NCBI RefSeq assembly: GCF_000372865.1
Contig: NZ_KB889965.1
Coordinates: 2,058,990 to 2,122,989, forward strand
Reading direction: 5' to 3'
Source: Methylosarcina fibrata AML-C10
Lineage (GTDB): Bacteria; Pseudomonadota; Gammaproteobacteria; Methylococcales; Methylomonadaceae
Length of the DNA: 64,000 bases
This document shows positions 27,175 through 33,821 of the stretch, piece by piece. Under the pieces are notes generated by a model. That model saw only the letters and a list, made by a program, of their open reading frames with translations, was not told the origin of the DNA and did not search any database. Within the stretch, counting starts at the first letter, position 1. Every line of letters begins with the position of its first letter. The position numbers and the translations under genes are program-made.

Positions 27175-27666
27175 TCATTTGATTTCGATGCTTTTGCGTT
27201 TGCTTTTTTCCGTTTTCGGCAGCGTGACCTTCAGTATGCCGTCGGCAAACGCCGCTTTGGCATGATCGCCGTCGACGTTGTCCGGCAGCGATAAAGTCCG
27301 TTGCAATTCACCTCGGCTGATTTCACGGCGGAAATATTTGCCTTCCTCCTTTTTCTCTTCTTTGGTGACGGCACGGATCGTGATGGTCTGATTATGGATC
27401 GACACGTCCAGGTCTTCCTTTTTAACGCCCGGCAATTCGGCTTGAACCTCGATCTCATTGTCATGATCGATGATGTCGACTTTCGGAAATCCTGCCCGCT
27501 CGAAACGGGCAGGAAAATTCCAGTCGAACAGGCGCGGCCACCGGCGCGACAGGAAATCATCGAAAAACGTGTCGAAATCCTCAAACGGCATCAAGGTTCC
27601 CTGAGACGAGGTTGAAGCAGGTTTCATTTCCTTGCCTTGCTGGGTTTCTTTGTCATTGGCACTCAT
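27175..27666 (-). CDS. Hsp20/alpha-crystallin small heat-shock protein
   Basis: 163 aa ATP-independent chaperone that holds unfolding proteins. The alpha-crystallin domain runs from about residue 57 (PKVDIIDHDNEIEVQAELPG) to about 150, with the LPG motif of the dimer interface and GILKVTLPK near the end; the C-terminal tail KSIEIK provides the I-x-I oligomerisation motif. AGGAG is well placed before the ATG. It is separated from the two upstream hsp20 genes by 170 bp and may have its own promoter. Confidence 0.93.
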   Translation of the reverse strand: MSANDKETQQGKEMKPASTSSQGTLMPFEDFDTFFDDFLSRRWPRLFDWNFPARFERAGFPKVDIIDHDNEIEVQAELPGVKKEDLDVSIHNQTITIRAVTKEEKKEEGKYFRREISRGELQRTLSLPDNVDGDHAKAAFADGILKVTLPKTEKSKRKSIEIK

Positions 27667-27836
27667 AACATTCTCCTCCGGTTGTTAACGTGGGTATTTT
27701 CTATAACGAATTGTTTCAACTGCCCACCGGTCGGCTGATGGCCTGTGCGGGTTGTTTTTAACAGACTGGAAGCGCGGCCATTGGTTCCGCTCAAACTCGG
27801 TATAGACCGCCGCAAAACCCGGCGCGCTCCGAAGCG

Positions 27837-28217
27837 TTATTCCACCGAAATCCGGATCTTGCGCGGCTGGGCATGTTCCGCTTTCGGAATGCGCAGCTTG
27901 AGTACGCCCTGTTTGAACTCGGCGGCAATTTTGTCGATATCCAGCTCCTTGCTCAACGTAAAGACGCGCCGATAGCGCGGCATGCTCACTTCCGCGTGAG
28001 TGACGTCGATATTGTCCGGCACCTCAAGTTTCATTTCGCCTTCGATTGTCAACGAATCGGCGTCGACCTGCATCATCAGATCGTCCTTGGTCACGCCCGG
28101 CAAATCGGCGTAGAGCGTAATTCCGGTGCTGTCTTCGTACACGTCCACCGGAGGAATCATGACGGCTTCGTTTTTTTTGGCCTGGCTTTCTTTAGCAACA
28201 GCAGTTTTTTCGTTCAT
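27837..28217 (-). CDS. Hsp20/alpha-crystallin small heat-shock protein
   Basis: 126 aa, compact form. The alpha-crystallin domain starts at about residue 22 (PPVDVYEDSTGITLYADLPG) and ends with GVLKLRIPK, followed by a C-terminal I-x-I motif (RKIRISVE). The ATG at 28217 has a perfect AGGAGG; an upstream in-frame extension inside the preceding gene is rejected. It lies 13 bp after the first hsp20 and must share its transcript. Confidence 0.93.
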   Translation of the reverse strand: MNEKTAVAKESQAKKNEAVMIPPVDVYEDSTGITLYADLPGVTKDDLMMQVDADSLTIEGEMKLEVPDNIDVTHAEVSMPRYRRVFTLSKELDIDKIAAEFKQGVLKLRIPKAEHAQPRKIRISVE

Positions 28218-28230
28218 GGTGGCCTCCTGT

Positions 28231-28668
28231 TCATTCGATGGTGATACGGCGCGGCGCCGCAGCTTGCCGGCGTTTGACGCTGACGTGCAAAACACCGTCG
28301 CGGTAGGTTGCGGAAACGGCTTCGTTGTCGATGTCGTCCGGCAGGCTGATTACCCGGCGGAAAGGCCCGGCAAAGCGCTCGTCGATGTGAATCGCCGTTT
28401 TTTGGTCCGCAGCCGGCTCGTCGCTTTTTCTTTCACCGGCAATGCTCAAGGTCGATTTCTCCAACTGAATCTGGATGGATTGCGGATCGAGCCCCGGCGC
28501 AAAGGCATAGACCTCCACCGAGTTCGGCGTGCCGCCCACGTTCAAGGCCGGGAAACCGCCGCGGCCGACGCCGCGAATATTGGGGCTCAGCTCGAAAGCC
28601 TGCTGCATCGCACGCTGCAGGCGATCCATTTCGGCAAAAACGTCACTGGGAAACATGGATCTGTACAT
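28231..28668 (-). CDS. Hsp20/alpha-crystallin small heat-shock protein
   Basis: 145 aa, first gene of the small heat-shock group. The N-terminal arm MYRSMFPSDVFAEMDRLQRAM is followed by a crystallin domain (VEVYAFAPGLD to GVLHVSVKR) and the tail RRITIE with the I-x-I motif. AAGGAG lies before the ATG. Its promoter region carries an overlapping sigma32/sigma70 match. The three Hsp20 proteins are clearly different from one another, so this is not a recent duplication. Confidence 0.93.
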   Translation of the reverse strand: MYRSMFPSDVFAEMDRLQRAMQQAFELSPNIRGVGRGGFPALNVGGTPNSVEVYAFAPGLDPQSIQIQLEKSTLSIAGERKSDEPAADQKTAIHIDERFAGPFRRVISLPDDIDNEAVSATYRDGVLHVSVKRRQAAAPRRITIE

Positions 28669-28732
28669 AACAAGTTCTCCTTAAAAGTTGAACGGGTCAA
28701 TCGAAAGAAGCTTCAGCGTCAATCTTGCTTAT

Positions 28733-28762
28733 TTTATAGGGATCAACCCGGACAATTTCAAT
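28733..28762 (-). promoter_or_regulatory. Heat-shock (sigma32-like) promoter overlapping a sigma70 promoter
   Basis: On the minus strand ATTGAAA (28762-28756) is followed after 14 bp by CCCTATAA (28741-28734), close to the sigma32 consensus CTTGAAA-N11-16-CCCCATnT. The same bases contain TTGAAA-N17-TATAAA, a near-ideal sigma70 promoter. The leader to the hsp20 ATG is about 60 nt. Confidence 0.55.
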
Positions 28763-28876
28763 AGAGACTTAAAGGTTATTCGTTTCTGAACGACCCCGGA
28801 GGAAAAATTCCAGCCTTGACCTGTCGCCTTGAATCCGGTTTACCGAAACAAAGACGGATCTCTGACCGCGCCGCTC

Positions 28877-29401
28877 TTACGGCGGATGATGCATGGAATG
28901 AGAAGAATGTCCGGTCACGGCGTGGCGGGCATGGTCGCTCAGTTGAGCGTCGAACCAGGCATGAAGGGCGGCAATCAGGCCGGGAACCTGGCTGGCGTAT
29001 TCGATCTCGCCGCCGTCCGGCAGATCCCGGTATGCCATCCGGAGCTCGCCGGGCCTGGCCGCCTTGAGCTTCGCCAGCCCCGGCATGTCTTCGCCGTGAA
29101 TTTTAGCCGGATCGGAAAAATCGCCCCGGCTGAACGCCTTTGCAATCTTCGCCAGATGCTTTTGGATCAACCGGATTTGCCCGGCATCGGTCTTGTTTTT
29201 GGCGATGACCTGTTGTCTTCCGCCTGTCTTCGTTTTGGTAAAGACATGGATCGTCTCTTCCAGACTGAACGGCATCACCTTGGCGCCTCGCCGGGCCACG
29301 TCGTCGAGCCGGCTCTCGGCGGCTTTGTCGACCGCCTGGACCGGCATCGCCGGCACCGGACACAGCCAGATGGACAGAATGAAGATTGAGTGCTTGATCA
29401 T
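28877..29401 (-). CDS. Secreted conserved protein with His-rich C-terminus, copper-locus associated
   Basis: 174 aa. ATG at 29401 is chosen because AGGTGG precedes it and a signal peptide follows (MIKHSIFILSIWLCPVPAMPVQA). The mature protein has a VMPFSLEETIHVFTKT segment, a QIRLIQKHL helix, GDFSDPAKIHG and a YASQVPGLIAALHAWFDAQ helix. The last 20 residues hold six His and a Met, a likely metal-binding tail. From memory, similar proteins are labelled aspartate carbamoyltransferase in databases, but none of the carbamoyl-phosphate or aspartate-binding motifs is present. It follows the di-heme peroxidase gene on the same strand. Confidence 0.75.
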   Translation of the reverse strand: MIKHSIFILSIWLCPVPAMPVQAVDKAAESRLDDVARRGAKVMPFSLEETIHVFTKTKTGGRQQVIAKNKTDAGQIRLIQKHLAKIAKAFSRGDFSDPAKIHGEDMPGLAKLKAARPGELRMAYRDLPDGGEIEYASQVPGLIAALHAWFDAQLSDHARHAVTGHSSHSMHHPP

Positions 29402-29517
29402 GGAAACCACCTGACTGAAATGACGGCCGCTCGGATGCAATTGAAATCAACCGAACAGCTACAGCGCCCGGTTTTTCGACAGACTCTGCCGGAAGTTAAG
29501 GACCGTGGCAATAACAA

Positions 29518-29545
29518 ACCTGCCAGGTTTCAAAACCTGGCAAGT
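29518..29545. repeat. REP-like palindrome between the peroxidase and His-tailed protein genes
   Basis: A 13-bp inverted repeat with one mismatch (29518-29530 with 29533-29545; the inner 10 bp are perfect) and a 2-nt centre. It lies 20 bp after the peroxidase stop. There is no strong T-run on either side. It could act as a 3'-end stabiliser or weak terminator. The type of sequence resembles short palindromes dispersed in many genomes, but no second copy was noticed in this window. Confidence 0.6.
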
Positions 29546-29564
29546 CTTTCCCCGACTCATCCTA

Positions 29565-31697
29565 TCAAGGTTGCAGACCGCTGTCGAACGGTTGCAGAGG
29601 CCCCTGCTCGCTGGCGCGTCCGTTTCGGCCCACCGCCGGAATCGTTAGATAACGATCCCTGGCCATTTCGGGCCCCAGCGGATTGACGCCTTCTTCGTGG
29701 CCGTGCGGAACTGCCAGCTCGGGATGATCGAAAGGCGCTTTTTCCCAACGGACTCTTTCATCGGTCAAGGTCTTGAGAAAAGCCACCAGATCTTCCTTTT
29801 GCTGCTCAAGCAGTCCCTGCTGAAACACCAGCGTGGAAAAGTGATGGCGGTTGGTGCCGTTGCCGCCCCGGTTGTAAAACTCGACGACTTCCTCCAGCGA
29901 TTTCATGCCGCCGTTGTGCATGTAAGGACCGGTCAGCTCGATGTTGCGCAAGGTCGGAATCTTGAAAGCCCCGGTCACCGCCATCGAGAAGCGCCCTTGC
30001 TCCGGCTTGGCCAGCTCGGCCTGGACCACGTCGGGAGACGGCACCTTCGCCACGTCATTATGGCCTTTGCAATAGCCCTTGCCCAGCTTGTCTTTTTTCA
30101 GTTCCTCGGAAAAGAAATCCACGGTAAACGGGTCGTCCATCTGACAGGCCGCAATCTTCACGGGATCGAGCATGGACTTGGAGGAACCGGCCAATACCGA
30201 CAAATACTGTTCGGTAAAAGAGAACGGATTGCCGAACGGATCCCGGCCGCCCAGGCCCGGATCGTAGTCGTTCGGAACCACGGTCGTGTCCGCGAAGCCG
30301 GTATCGATCAACGTTCTCTCGACGCCGAACTCATCGGTCTGTTCGGTCAGCACGGTTCGATTGATCAGACTGTAATACGGTTTTTTCTGCTTCGGACTGA
30401 AATAAATCTCGGGATTGACCGCCGCCGAAAAAGTCGGGCCCGAGTGGCAGTTCGAGCAATGGGCATCCTGGAATACGGTCAGACCTCGTCTTTGCTGATC
30501 GTTATAGCCTTCGGGAAAACCGGTGTCGTCGATGTTCTGATCGAAAAGCGTCTGGTCGGAAATCAGCGTATTTTCATAAAGCTGGATGGCTAGCCCGAAA
30601 AAAAAGGCAAAGTTGGCTTCCGCCTGAGAGTAGGCGGTGCCCGTCGGAGACAGGCCGAAATCGCCGGCGCCCCACCAGTAACGCTTGGCGAAGGCTTTCC
30701 GGATCAGTTCATCGTAGGTCGTATTCAGGCCATAGCCGGAAGCATCCCGCACAGACGCCAGCACGCTGTCTTCCGGATGGACTTGCTGCGATTCGAGAGG
30801 ACGGCGCTGCAACAGTTTCCGGCCCAGTTCGTGAAAGGTCCGTCCTTGGCAGGACATTTCCCTGGCGTCCATGGGCGGCGCGACCGCCTGCGAGGCCAGC
30901 GAGGCGTTTTTTAACAAGACCGCCTTTTTCTTGGCCTTCTTGCCTTTTTTCGCAGCCACCCATACGCCCGCGTTCGGATCCCGGCTGCCGAATGCCGATT
31001 CTCCGTTGAAAAGATTGTTGGCGCGCCCATCCCAGAAATTCCGGAAATTGAAGGCGGCGTTGATGACGGTCGGTGCGTTGCGTTTGGTGGTCTGGCGCGT
31101 GTTTAACGAGCCGTTGTGAAAGACGGCGTCGGCCTGGGCCTGGCACTGGTCATGGGCATCGCCGGTTTCGCCGACGCTTTCGAACTGTCTTAAGAACGTG
31201 CCGGACGAGGCCACGACGTCGTCGGTCGAGAAAACCACGGCCGAGTTCTTGTCGGCGGGATCGGCTAGGCGAAACAACGGAAAGTCGCCGGCTTTCAATT
31301 CGTAGTCGGGGCCGCCGTCACCGTCGGCATTGATTTGAAAGGATTGGGAACCGGATGCATCGGCCGCGTGCAGCGAGCCAGTCTCCAGTTGATTGCGGGT
31401 CCGGACGTCGGCGCCCGCATGAAAATGACAGCTCGCGCAAGCGACGCCGTCGCTGCCGACGTTCGCGTCCCAGAACAAGGCCTTGCCCAGTTGAACGGCT
31501 GCTTCCTGATCGACCACGATCGGCGATTTGCCGCCGGTCAATCCGGGCGTGGCCGGGACGCTGACGCCGGTCAGCCTTTGCGCATTGGGACTGCCGTGCG
31601 CCAAAGCCTGGCCCGGCATCAGCCAGCCGGTCGCCGCGACGGACAGGATTGACAAAATGAAGCGGTAAACTGGGTGTTTGTTGTCTCGGTAATACAT
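29565..31697 (-). CDS. CorB/SACCP-like long di-heme cytochrome c peroxidase family protein (MauG-related)
   Basis: 710 aa, about twice the length of a normal bacterial di-heme peroxidase. It has a signal sequence (hydrophobic about residues 13-33, ending ALAHG) and two heme c sites, CASCH (87-91) and CSNCH (414-418). Conserved peroxidase/MauG segments are FWDGRANNLF (about 221-230) and the C-terminal TLRNIELTGPYMHNG. A lysine-rich insertion (about 249-258) is unusual. ATG at 31697 is preferred over an in-frame TTG at 31712. It follows the CorA gene by 75 bp. The M. album CorB and M. capsulatus SACCP proteins have this size and neighbourhood. Relatives (MauG, MbnH) oxidise Trp in partner proteins. 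Confidence 0.88.
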   Translation of the reverse strand: MYYRDNKHPVYRFILSILSVAATGWLMPGQALAHGSPNAQRLTGVSVPATPGLTGGKSPIVVDQEAAVQLGKALFWDANVGSDGVACASCHFHAGADVRTRNQLETGSLHAADASGSQSFQINADGDGGPDYELKAGDFPLFRLADPADKNSAVVFSTDDVVASSGTFLRQFESVGETGDAHDQCQAQADAVFHNGSLNTRQTTKRNAPTVINAAFNFRNFWDGRANNLFNGESAFGSRDPNAGVWVAAKKGKKAKKKAVLLKNASLASQAVAPPMDAREMSCQGRTFHELGRKLLQRRPLESQQVHPEDSVLASVRDASGYGLNTTYDELIRKAFAKRYWWGAGDFGLSPTGTAYSQAEANFAFFFGLAIQLYENTLISDQTLFDQNIDDTGFPEGYNDQQRRGLTVFQDAHCSNCHSGPTFSAAVNPEIYFSPKQKKPYYSLINRTVLTEQTDEFGVERTLIDTGFADTTVVPNDYDPGLGGRDPFGNPFSFTEQYLSVLAGSSKSMLDPVKIAACQMDDPFTVDFFSEELKKDKLGKGYCKGHNDVAKVPSPDVVQAELAKPEQGRFSMAVTGAFKIPTLRNIELTGPYMHNGGMKSLEEVVEFYNRGGNGTNRHHFSTLVFQQGLLEQQKEDLVAFLKTLTDERVRWEKAPFDHPELAVPHGHEEGVNPLGPEMARDRYLTIPAVGRNGRASEQGPLQPFDSGLQP

Positions 31698-31772
31698 AGT
31701 TTTTTCCGTCAATCGTGAGGCAGGACGAAGAAGACCCGCCTGCCTCCCGTTGCCCCTAACTAACTGTCCGCA

Positions 31773-32438
31773 TTATTCCGAAATGCTGACGGTGACTTCG
31801 ACGTCGTGCCGGTCGGTGGTGCTGAGCCCTTCGTCCGGATTGATGCCGCCCACCACGAACTGATAAACGCCGCTCACTTTCGGAGTAAAACTCAGACTGA
31901 CGGTGCCCGGAATCCCGTCCAGCACCCGGTTCAGCATGGACTGGTCGAATTGCGCCGGCAGCGGATCGGCCATGCCGTCCCGGTCGAACGCATTGGCGAC
32001 GAATTCCATCTTGAGCTTGCCGAGTTTCACCGGGTTCGCAGGATCGTCGGTGAGCTGAACGTTCGACGCAATGATGTCCTTAAACTGATTGTAAAAGTGG
32101 TCGTCCATATAATTGACGTTAACCATGCCGGATTTTTGCGGCCTGGACCAGACCGTCAGTCCGGGATGGAACCCGGTAACGCCGACGGCCGTAATGGTGA
32201 CCGGCTTGCCTTTTTTGAGCTTCATGTAGCCCCAGTTGGAATGGTGAGTCCATCCGGTATAGCCCATGGTCGGGTTATACCAGGACTCGGCCTTTGCCGT
32301 CAGCGTCTGTGTCGGATTATCGGTAGTAAATTCTACATTGATGGACTCGATCGAGGTGGCCGCATGAACCGATAAAGCCGACAGAGAACCTACTGTTGCC
32401 AAAACCAACGCACAAACACTCAACTTGTTGTATCTCAT
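31773..32438 (-). CDS. corA: CorA/MopE-type copper-binding surface protein
   Basis: 221 aa secreted protein: signal peptide to about residue 26 (SVHA|ATS), then a beta-rich domain. The segment YTGWTHHSNWGYMKLKKG holds W63-x-H65, the arrangement in MopE where the Trp becomes kynurenine and binds Cu(I) with the His; H91 (GFHPGLTVW) and H114 (DDHFYNQ) are candidates for the second His ligand. This corresponds to methanotroph CorA (copper-repressed in Methylomicrobium album) and the C-terminal half of MopE. A ribosome site GAAGGAG precedes the ATG. The following gene is the di-heme peroxidase. The name is unrelated to the CorA magnesium channel. Confidence 0.85.
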   Translation of the reverse strand: MRYNKLSVCALVLATVGSLSALSVHAATSIESINVEFTTDNPTQTLTAKAESWYNPTMGYTGWTHHSNWGYMKLKKGKPVTITAVGVTGFHPGLTVWSRPQKSGMVNVNYMDDHFYNQFKDIIASNVQLTDDPANPVKLGKLKMEFVANAFDRDGMADPLPAQFDQSMLNRVLDGIPGTVSLSFTPKVSGVYQFVVGGINPDEGLSTTDRHDVEVTVSISE

Positions 32439-32556
32439 TTTTTCTCCTTCGTTTAATTAATTATCCGCCACGCTTCGATCGGATTTTGTTCCGGCGCGCG
32501 AGGAAAGACGCGCCGATTGCCCTGTAAGCAATAAGAAGATTCAATCGAAGGTAGCG

Positions 32557-32574
32557 TTGCTTTAATCAAAGCAA
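32557..32574. promoter_or_regulatory. Inverted repeat upstream of corA, candidate operator
   Basis: TTGCTTT and AAAGCAA form a perfect 7-bp inverted repeat with a 4-bp centre, 119 bp upstream of the corA start. It is in the 413-bp gap (32439-32851) between corA and a divergent membrane protein gene. Its size suits a dimeric regulator. No regulator gene is nearby, and a role in copper control is a guess. The rest of the gap is A+T-rich with no gene. Confidence 0.35.
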
Positions 32575-32851
32575 ACATCATGCCATAATCATATGCTAAT
32601 ATTTTCAACCACATAAAAATTAGGGACATAGAAATTGCGGCATATGACTCAGTTAACTGCGGGATATCCCATACTTGAGAAAGGCTGGAGCAATCAAGGC
32701 AGCGGAAACCGCTCCGGTCATTGATCTTTCGAGGGATTCCGAATAAAGCGGCTCAGCCTCAAGTCAACCTCCGCTTGCCTGCTACACTGTATTGCAGAGG
32801 CGACAATCGGGTAAAATGCCCGGTTCAGAGGAACAACACATAGGAACAAGA

Positions 32852-33583
32852 ATGAAAATCCATCGAATAGAACTCCATCCTTCCCTGATTACCTGGGTCT
32901 TGAGTTCGATAGCATCGATTCTGGTGATCGCCAGCCTGGCAGGGGACCTCCTGCAATTCACTCCATGGCATGCCTATACCGAAAGGCTCTTTCCTCTTTT
33001 CGATCTGGACGAGGAATACAACATCCCCACCTTTTTCTCGGTCACGCTGTTGCTCATGGCCGGATCGCTGCTTGCGGCCATCGCCCTGCTGACCGGCACC
33101 CGGCCGCTTTCCGATCTTTCCAAATGGCTGACTCTGTCGCTCGGCTTTTTCTGCATGGCCTATGACGAAGCATTTCTGGTGCACGAGCGGCTCATTCATC
33201 CGGTTCGGTCCCTGCTCGGCAATTCTTCCCTGGGAATTTTTTACTACGCCTGGGTGATTCCGGGCGCGGCGCTGGTGTTCTTGCTGGCGCTCTTCTACCT
33301 GAAATTTTTACTGCGGCTGCCGGCGAAGACCCGGTTCCGGTTCGTTTTGGCGGCGGGACTTTACCTCGGCGGCTGCATCGGTTTCGAATTCGTCGGGGGA
33401 TGGTACGCGGAATCGAACGGCGTTCAAAGCCTGACCTACAATCTCATCACCACGGTCGAAGAAAGCCTCGAAATGACGGGTCTCATTGTTTTCATCCGCG
33501 CCCTTCTGATCCATCTTGGCGAAAACTACCAGAGCATGAAGCTCCGCGTCCTCGGTCAGGCGAGAATGAACGCCGAGATTTGA
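32852..33583 (+). CDS. Multipass inner-membrane protein of unknown function with acidic/His motif
   Basis: 243 aa with about six membrane segments (about 12-32, 60-80, 92-108, 128-150, 162-182, 207-222). ATG at 32852 follows AGGA and is preferred to an upstream in-frame ATG. Notable residues near or in the membrane are D105-E106 and H111-E112 (YDEAFLVHER), E179, and E203-E204/E207 (VEESLEMTG), a set that could bind metal. A conserved-looking FDLDEEYNIPTFFS loop follows the first helix. I do not recognise a characterised family. It is divergent from corA. Confidence 0.75.
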   Translation: MKIHRIELHPSLITWVLSSIASILVIASLAGDLLQFTPWHAYTERLFPLFDLDEEYNIPTFFSVTLLLMAGSLLAAIALLTGTRPLSDLSKWLTLSLGFFCMAYDEAFLVHERLIHPVRSLLGNSSLGIFYYAWVIPGAALVFLLALFYLKFLLRLPAKTRFRFVLAAGLYLGGCIGFEFVGGWYAESNGVQSLTYNLITTVEESLEMTGLIVFIRALLIHLGENYQSMKLRVLGQARMNAEI

Positions 33584-33821
33584 CGTGGATGCGGACCGTT
33601 TTCGCAGAGAGCGACGCAGCTCCTGCCGTCACCGTACCCTGCCACAATCCCCGGCCTCGGACTTCCTGCCGGTCGCAGGACATCCACTACGGATCGAAGG
33701 CAGAAAGATCGCACTGCGCAAGAGTAACGATTGAAAATGGGCCGCATGCCACCGTCGCAACGGCGACCCCGTTACAACAGTTTGATAATCAAAGGACAGC
33801 CGAAAACTCATCAAGCCTGTC
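33584..33821. other. Convergent intergenic region
   Basis: 238 bases between the membrane protein gene (+) and the alkaline phosphatase gene (-). Small overlapping frames have no protein-like character. A short GTCGC/GCGAC hairpin near 33756-33769 could help terminate either transcript, but no T-run follows. Confidence 0.35.

Noticed and set aside
26018-27265. Long open frame (415 codons) on the + strand across atpB
   Set aside because: Antisense to a clearly conserved ATPase subunit gene; its product has no recognisable motif and the frame is a by-product of G+C-rich codon use.
28877-29401. Aspartate carbamoyltransferase annotation for the His-tailed protein
   Set aside because: It is a 174-aa secreted protein and lacks the carbamoyl-phosphate (S-T-R-T) and aspartate-binding motifs and the length of PyrB.
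31773-32438. CorA magnesium/cobalt channel
   Set aside because: The name is shared only by coincidence; there is no GMN motif or membrane helix pair, and the protein is secreted.
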